NCBI GenBank assembly: GCA_016194445.1
Contig: JACQBP010000026.1
Location: 1-38,998, forward strand
DNA length: 38,998 nt
Source: Candidatus Liptonbacteria bacterium
GTDB lineage: Bacteria > Patescibacteriota > Minisyncoccia > UBA6257 > 2-01-FULL-56-20
Reading direction: 5' to 3'
Below, piece by piece: positions 35,719 through 38,998 of the stretch. Each line of letters begins with the position of its first letter. The first letter of the stretch is position 1. Position numbers and translations under genes: made by a program. The notes under the pieces are model-generated. The model was not told the origin of the DNA. It saw only the letters and a list, made by a program, of their open reading frames with translations, and did no database searches.

Positions 35719-35835
35719 TTTCTCTCCTTTATTCTTTACGCGTCTATATTCAGTTGGAGCTTGTGCCAAATACAATCTAAAAGCTTTTTAAGTGTTTGGC
35801 AAGTGGGCGCTGGAGTTTTAAAAAAGCAAAGAGGC

Positions 35836-35860
35836 GGGCTGTGAAGTCCGCCTCTCGTGA
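35836..35860 (-). terminator. Intrinsic terminator after pyrE
   Basis: GAGGCGG...CCGCCTC followed by TTTGCTTTTTT on the minus strand. Confidence 0.65.
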
Positions 35861-35879
35861 GGAAATTCGGGTTGTCGAG

Positions 35880-36611
35880 TTAGATAGGTTGGGGTTCAGC
35901 GGCTTTCATCGCGGCCGAGAGTCTTTCCCAATCCCTCTTGGGCTTCCAGACAACGTTGCCGGCCTGGATATCGTCCACAACCGCGGGATTGTCTTGCTGG
36001 TACTGAACCGTTTCGATATGGAGCAGACTGAGGACACGTATGATAACTCCTACTCCTGGGACAACGTCGTGAGGAGATCGATTCAGAAAGCAAACCACCT
36101 CAATCACTTTTCCGCCCAACTCCTCAACAAGCCGGATCAACTGGTCAGTGGTCGAGAAGTTGTTACAAACATCCTCGACGATCACCACTAGGTCTCCCGG
36201 CCAGATCTCGTGGCGGTCGATCACCAAAATCGACTCTTCTCGTTGTCCGCCATTTGCCAGAGAAATGATTTTCTTCTCCGCAAAGATGACACGGGTACCG
36301 CTAGTTACTCGCCCAAGATCTCCAGCCAGGAGAATGCCGCCCATCGGAGAACCGAGAAAAACATCGACGCCCGAGAAAGGAAAGCGGTTTTCCATCTGTC
36401 GCGCGAAATGGTCGCGAACTGCCGGATACTGCTCGGCGCGGGCGAAGTTGTAATAAACATCACCCACGAAGTGCTCTCCGTCTAAACCGTACTTGCCAGC
36501 GTATCCGACAAGCGGCCCTAAACGTTTCCCGTCGGGCTCTTTCGGACACTCGTAGTACCCGCCGCAGTTACGCAGGGTGGCGAGCGGATCGTTTACGATG
36601 ATTGTCGGCAT
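35880..36611 (-). CDS. pyrE: Orotate phosphoribosyltransferase-like
   Basis: VDVFLGSPMGGILLAGDLGR, VVIVEDVCNNFSTTDQLIRLVEELGG (PRPP motif); perfect SD GGAGGTGA; next to pyrF. Confidence 0.82.
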   Translation of the reverse strand: MPTIIVNDPLATLRNCGGYYECPKEPDGKRLGPLVGYAGKYGLDGEHFVGDVYYNFARAEQYPAVRDHFARQMENRFPFSGVDVFLGSPMGGILLAGDLGRVTSGTRVIFAEKKIISLANGGQREESILVIDRHEIWPGDLVVIVEDVCNNFSTTDQLIRLVEELGGKVIEVVCFLNRSPHDVVPGVGVIIRVLSLLHIETVQYQQDNPAVVDDIQAGNVVWKPKRDWERLSAAMKAAEPQPI

Positions 36612-37459
36612 TGCTCACCTCCATTCGATAGGCAACGAGTAATCGCGTCGTGGAGCTTTTGGGTTTCACGGCGAGCGGCTTCGGCGAAATCGGGACCATT
36701 TGAGGCAAAGATGATGCCACGGGAAGAGTTGATGATCATGCCTTGATCGAAACTGTCTTTGCCAGCCGCGACGGTTTTTTCGAGATCGCCACCTTGAGCG
36801 CCGATACCAGGAATCAAAATCGGCATGTCGCCCACGATCGCACGAACCTTTACGAGCTCTTCGGGATAAGTCGCGCCGACAACTACACCGCAGTTGCCAT
36901 TTTTGTTCCATTCGCTTGCGACACGCCGCGCAACGAAGCGGTAGAGTGGCCCACCGTTCACGGGCAAGTTTTGAAACTCGCTTGCGCCCGGATTGGATGT
37001 GCGGCAGAGTACGAAGATCCCTTTGTCCACACGATCGAGAAACGGTTGCAGGGCTTCGCGACCTAGATAGGAGTGAACGGTGATGGCATCCACACCCAAG
37101 TACTCGAATGCCATCTGGACGTAGCCGTTGTTGGTGTTGCCGATGTCGCCACGTTTGGCATCGAGGATGACTGGGACTTCTGGCGCCAAGCTACGGATAT
37201 CGTTAATCGTGTGACGCAAGACCTCAATACCAGCGCCACCGTGCGCCTCGTAGAACGCAACATTCGGCTTGTAGGCGCACACTAAGTCCCCTGTCCTTTC
37301 CACGATAGCCCGATTGAACGCGGCAATGGCAACATCGGCGGTACGTCCACTCCGCACACACTCGGGAATTTTCGCAAACTCACTGTCGAGGCCGACACAG
37401 ACAAAATGCCCCCTGGCATTCTGGGCTCGTAGTAACTCCATGAAGTTCCGAGTACTCAC
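36593..37459 (-). CDS. pyrF: Orotidine 5'-phosphate decarboxylase (PyrF type 2-like)
   Basis: FVCVGLDSEFAKIP, AYKPNVAFYEAHG, VILDAKRGDIGNTNNGYVQMAF, ILIPGIGAQGGD. Confidence 0.93.
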   Translation of the reverse strand: MSTRNFMELLRAQNARGHFVCVGLDSEFAKIPECVRSGRTADVAIAAFNRAIVERTGDLVCAYKPNVAFYEAHGGAGIEVLRHTINDIRSLAPEVPVILDAKRGDIGNTNNGYVQMAFEYLGVDAITVHSYLGREALQPFLDRVDKGIFVLCRTSNPGASEFQNLPVNGGPLYRFVARRVASEWNKNGNCGVVVGATYPEELVKVRAIVGDMPILIPGIGAQGGDLEKTVAAGKDSFDQGMIINSSRGIIFASNGPDFAEAARRETQKLHDAITRCLSNGGEQCRQSS

Positions 37460-37579
37460 TTGATCCTCTCTTTCCTTTTCGTTACGGTGATATTGTGATT
37501 ACAACCCTATTTACTTGTGACTCTGTTGCTGGCTATAGACTACCTCGGAAGCTTGCGAGGGTCAAGTTCCAAGAAAGAA

Positions 37580-37614
37580 AAAACCGTCTGCCTCCTTTCG
37601 GAAACAAACGGCTT
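37580..37614 (-). terminator. Intrinsic terminator after the hydroxylase-like gene
   Basis: Minus strand CCGTTTGttTCCgaaaGGAggCAGACGGTTTTTTC. Confidence 0.7.
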
Positions 37615-37636
37615 ATGTAGCTCTTCCCTCTTGCGA

Positions 37637-38569
37637 TCAAACCCCAACGGCGACTTCTTGTGCCTCTCGCTTTTTCCTTGCCATCCTCGCAAAGTTTCGA
37701 TGCTCAATCTTCTTTGCCCATCGAATCAAAAGCGAGAGTGGCCAGCGAGGGTTAGGCCGAGTAAAGTCTTCGCTTCGCCATTCACCATTCGTGGAATACA
37801 ACGAAGTCATTCTGACATACGTCCCAAAAATCCAGTCCCAAATCGGCAACAGGAAAAAACCCGAGATTGCCATGTTGCACATTGGAACGGCGTGGTGACG
37901 TAAGTGAAACCCGTACACCTTTTCCCAGAACCGGCCCCAGCGCGGATGATCAAACCTCGGCGACCAACGCTCAAAGGACCAGTGCTCAATTGAGTGATAC
38001 CCTTCGTAAAGCGTCAGTCCTAGAAAAAGCGTGAAGTATCCCCCAAAAAACCAGGGAAAAGTCGGCATCATCCACTGCAAAAGAACAAGATAAACAGTCA
38101 CCGGCAAAGCAAACACCAGCATCGCGTACCATGGAAAAAACGACGCCTCGTGTTGCTCTGGTTTAGTGATGGGATACTCGTTCTCGACCAAAAAAGAAAT
38201 CACTTTTCCTTTTTCGGTCCGCTTCTTTTTAATTGCAGTAATTAGATGATGAATGAGGTGGTGGGCCAGATAAAGAGGGTAGAGAAAAGGAACGACGAAT
38301 ATGTGGAGTACAAAGATATGGAAAAGGTACTCCACAAGACTTGTCATCGTAAGCTTTACAACTCCAATCACAATCAGGTACTTCCACCAGACGGAAGCTG
38401 ACTGCGCCTCCCAAAACCGATTCGGGACGCCCAGCCAACTAGCCACCAAGGTACTCACCGCCCAAAAAAGCGCGATGAGAAATGCGAAGTTAAGCGTGTT
38501 AATCACCAGAAAGCGCGGCAATGAAAACGGCCGTACCTTCTCCTCGTCTAAAGCTGTCTTTATATGCAC
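37637..38569 (-). CDS. Fatty acid hydroxylase/sterol desaturase superfamily membrane protein
   Basis: His boxes HHLIHH, HSIEHW, HLRHH, several TM segments. Confidence 0.8.
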   Translation of the reverse strand: MHIKTALDEEKVRPFSLPRFLVINTLNFAFLIALFWAVSTLVASWLGVPNRFWEAQSASVWWKYLIVIGVVKLTMTSLVEYLFHIFVLHIFVVPFLYPLYLAHHLIHHLITAIKKKRTEKGKVISFLVENEYPITKPEQHEASFFPWYAMLVFALPVTVYLVLLQWMMPTFPWFFGGYFTLFLGLTLYEGYHSIEHWSFERWSPRFDHPRWGRFWEKVYGFHLRHHAVPMCNMAISGFFLLPIWDWIFGTYVRMTSLYSTNGEWRSEDFTRPNPRWPLSLLIRWAKKIEHRNFARMARKKREAQEVAVGV

Positions 38570-38937
38570 AAGTTGCCCCTCTTGTTTTTAATCGTGAGCG
38601 AGCGAGCGGATGTAAAGCTGCTAAATCTAAGTATAGCATTTCGAAACAACATCCGCCTAATATATTTGGAGGAGCAAACTCTGGTGGGCGTTGCTGGGAT
38701 CGGATAAATGATGATAAATATTGAGGTGTGTCTTGGAAGGATCGCCTCTCGCTTTTGCTAAAGCTCGAGACCTTCGCTCTCTCGTCGAGAGCTGCGGCTT
38801 ACGGCTTTCCGACTTGCCCTCCTAACTTTTGGGTGTGTCTTTATACAACTCCGCTCGAACTCACTTTATCAAAAATTCTTGACCAAAGGAAGCCGCCCCG
38901 CTCTGTTCTTGCGAACAGGGCGGCGGGGCTACGCTTA

Positions 38938-38994
38938 CGGCTCACGGGCAAAAATTGGGGGAGTTTGAGGGGGAAAATTTTTGCCCGTGAGCCG
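38938..38994. repeat. 19-bp perfect inverted repeat with G-rich loop
   Basis: CGGCTCACGGGCAAAAATT/AATTTTTGCCCGTGAGCCG, loop GGGGGAGTTTGAGGGGGAA. Confidence 0.85.
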
Positions 38995-38998
38995 AACA

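Noticed and set aside
38720-38850. Direct repeat GGTGTGTCTT (about 38725 and 38831)
   Set aside because: Only about 10 bp, not supported by other structure
1-38998. CRISPR array, cas genes, prophage, integrase or toxin-antitoxin module
   Set aside because: No regularly spaced repeats and no recognisable cas, phage or recombinase proteins; the XRE gene pairs with a membrane protein rather than a toxin

Overview
This 39 kb bacterial window is almost entirely minus-strand coding. Its style (dense small genes, DUF5667/ECF pair, compact dcw cluster, few SD-led genes) suggests a CPR/Patescibacteria-like genome; that is inference only. Recognisable content from left to right: FKBP PPIase (partial), DUF5667 protein plus ECF sigma factor, ABC exporter, RRM protein, SecA, HPF/RaiA, MurB, SIMPL protein, TpiA, IspH (+), tRNA-Glu(CTC) (+), a dcw cluster (mraZ-rsmH-ftsL-like-ftsI-murF), HExxH protein, PCD/DCoH, CYTH, DoxX-like, a copper/thiol-redox island (CopB-type ATPase, two CcdA-like proteins, DUF1573, two thioredoxin-fold proteins, XRE regulator plus membrane partner), MscL, tandem M14-like peptidases, a broken DUF389 gene abutting a 5'-truncated Fn3/peptidoglycan-binding gene, a pyrF-pyrE-pyrD cluster and a fatty-acid-hydroxylase-like membrane protein. 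Most unusual non-coding structure: (i) a 20-nt operator-like motif shared by two apparently leaderless promoters (XRE gene and thioredoxin operon); (ii) a self-contained promoter/multi-stem RNA/terminator unit beside hpf; (iii) a 124-bp MITE-like element with 15-bp TIRs and 7-bp direct repeats; (iv) a helically phased TGGGG array upstream of mraZ; (v) perfect inverted repeats overlapping translation starts (doxX-like, M14, rsmH, murB); (vi) an unlisted 44-codon small ORF with strong SD and terminator. All structures and family calls were made by eye, with no searches or folding software.
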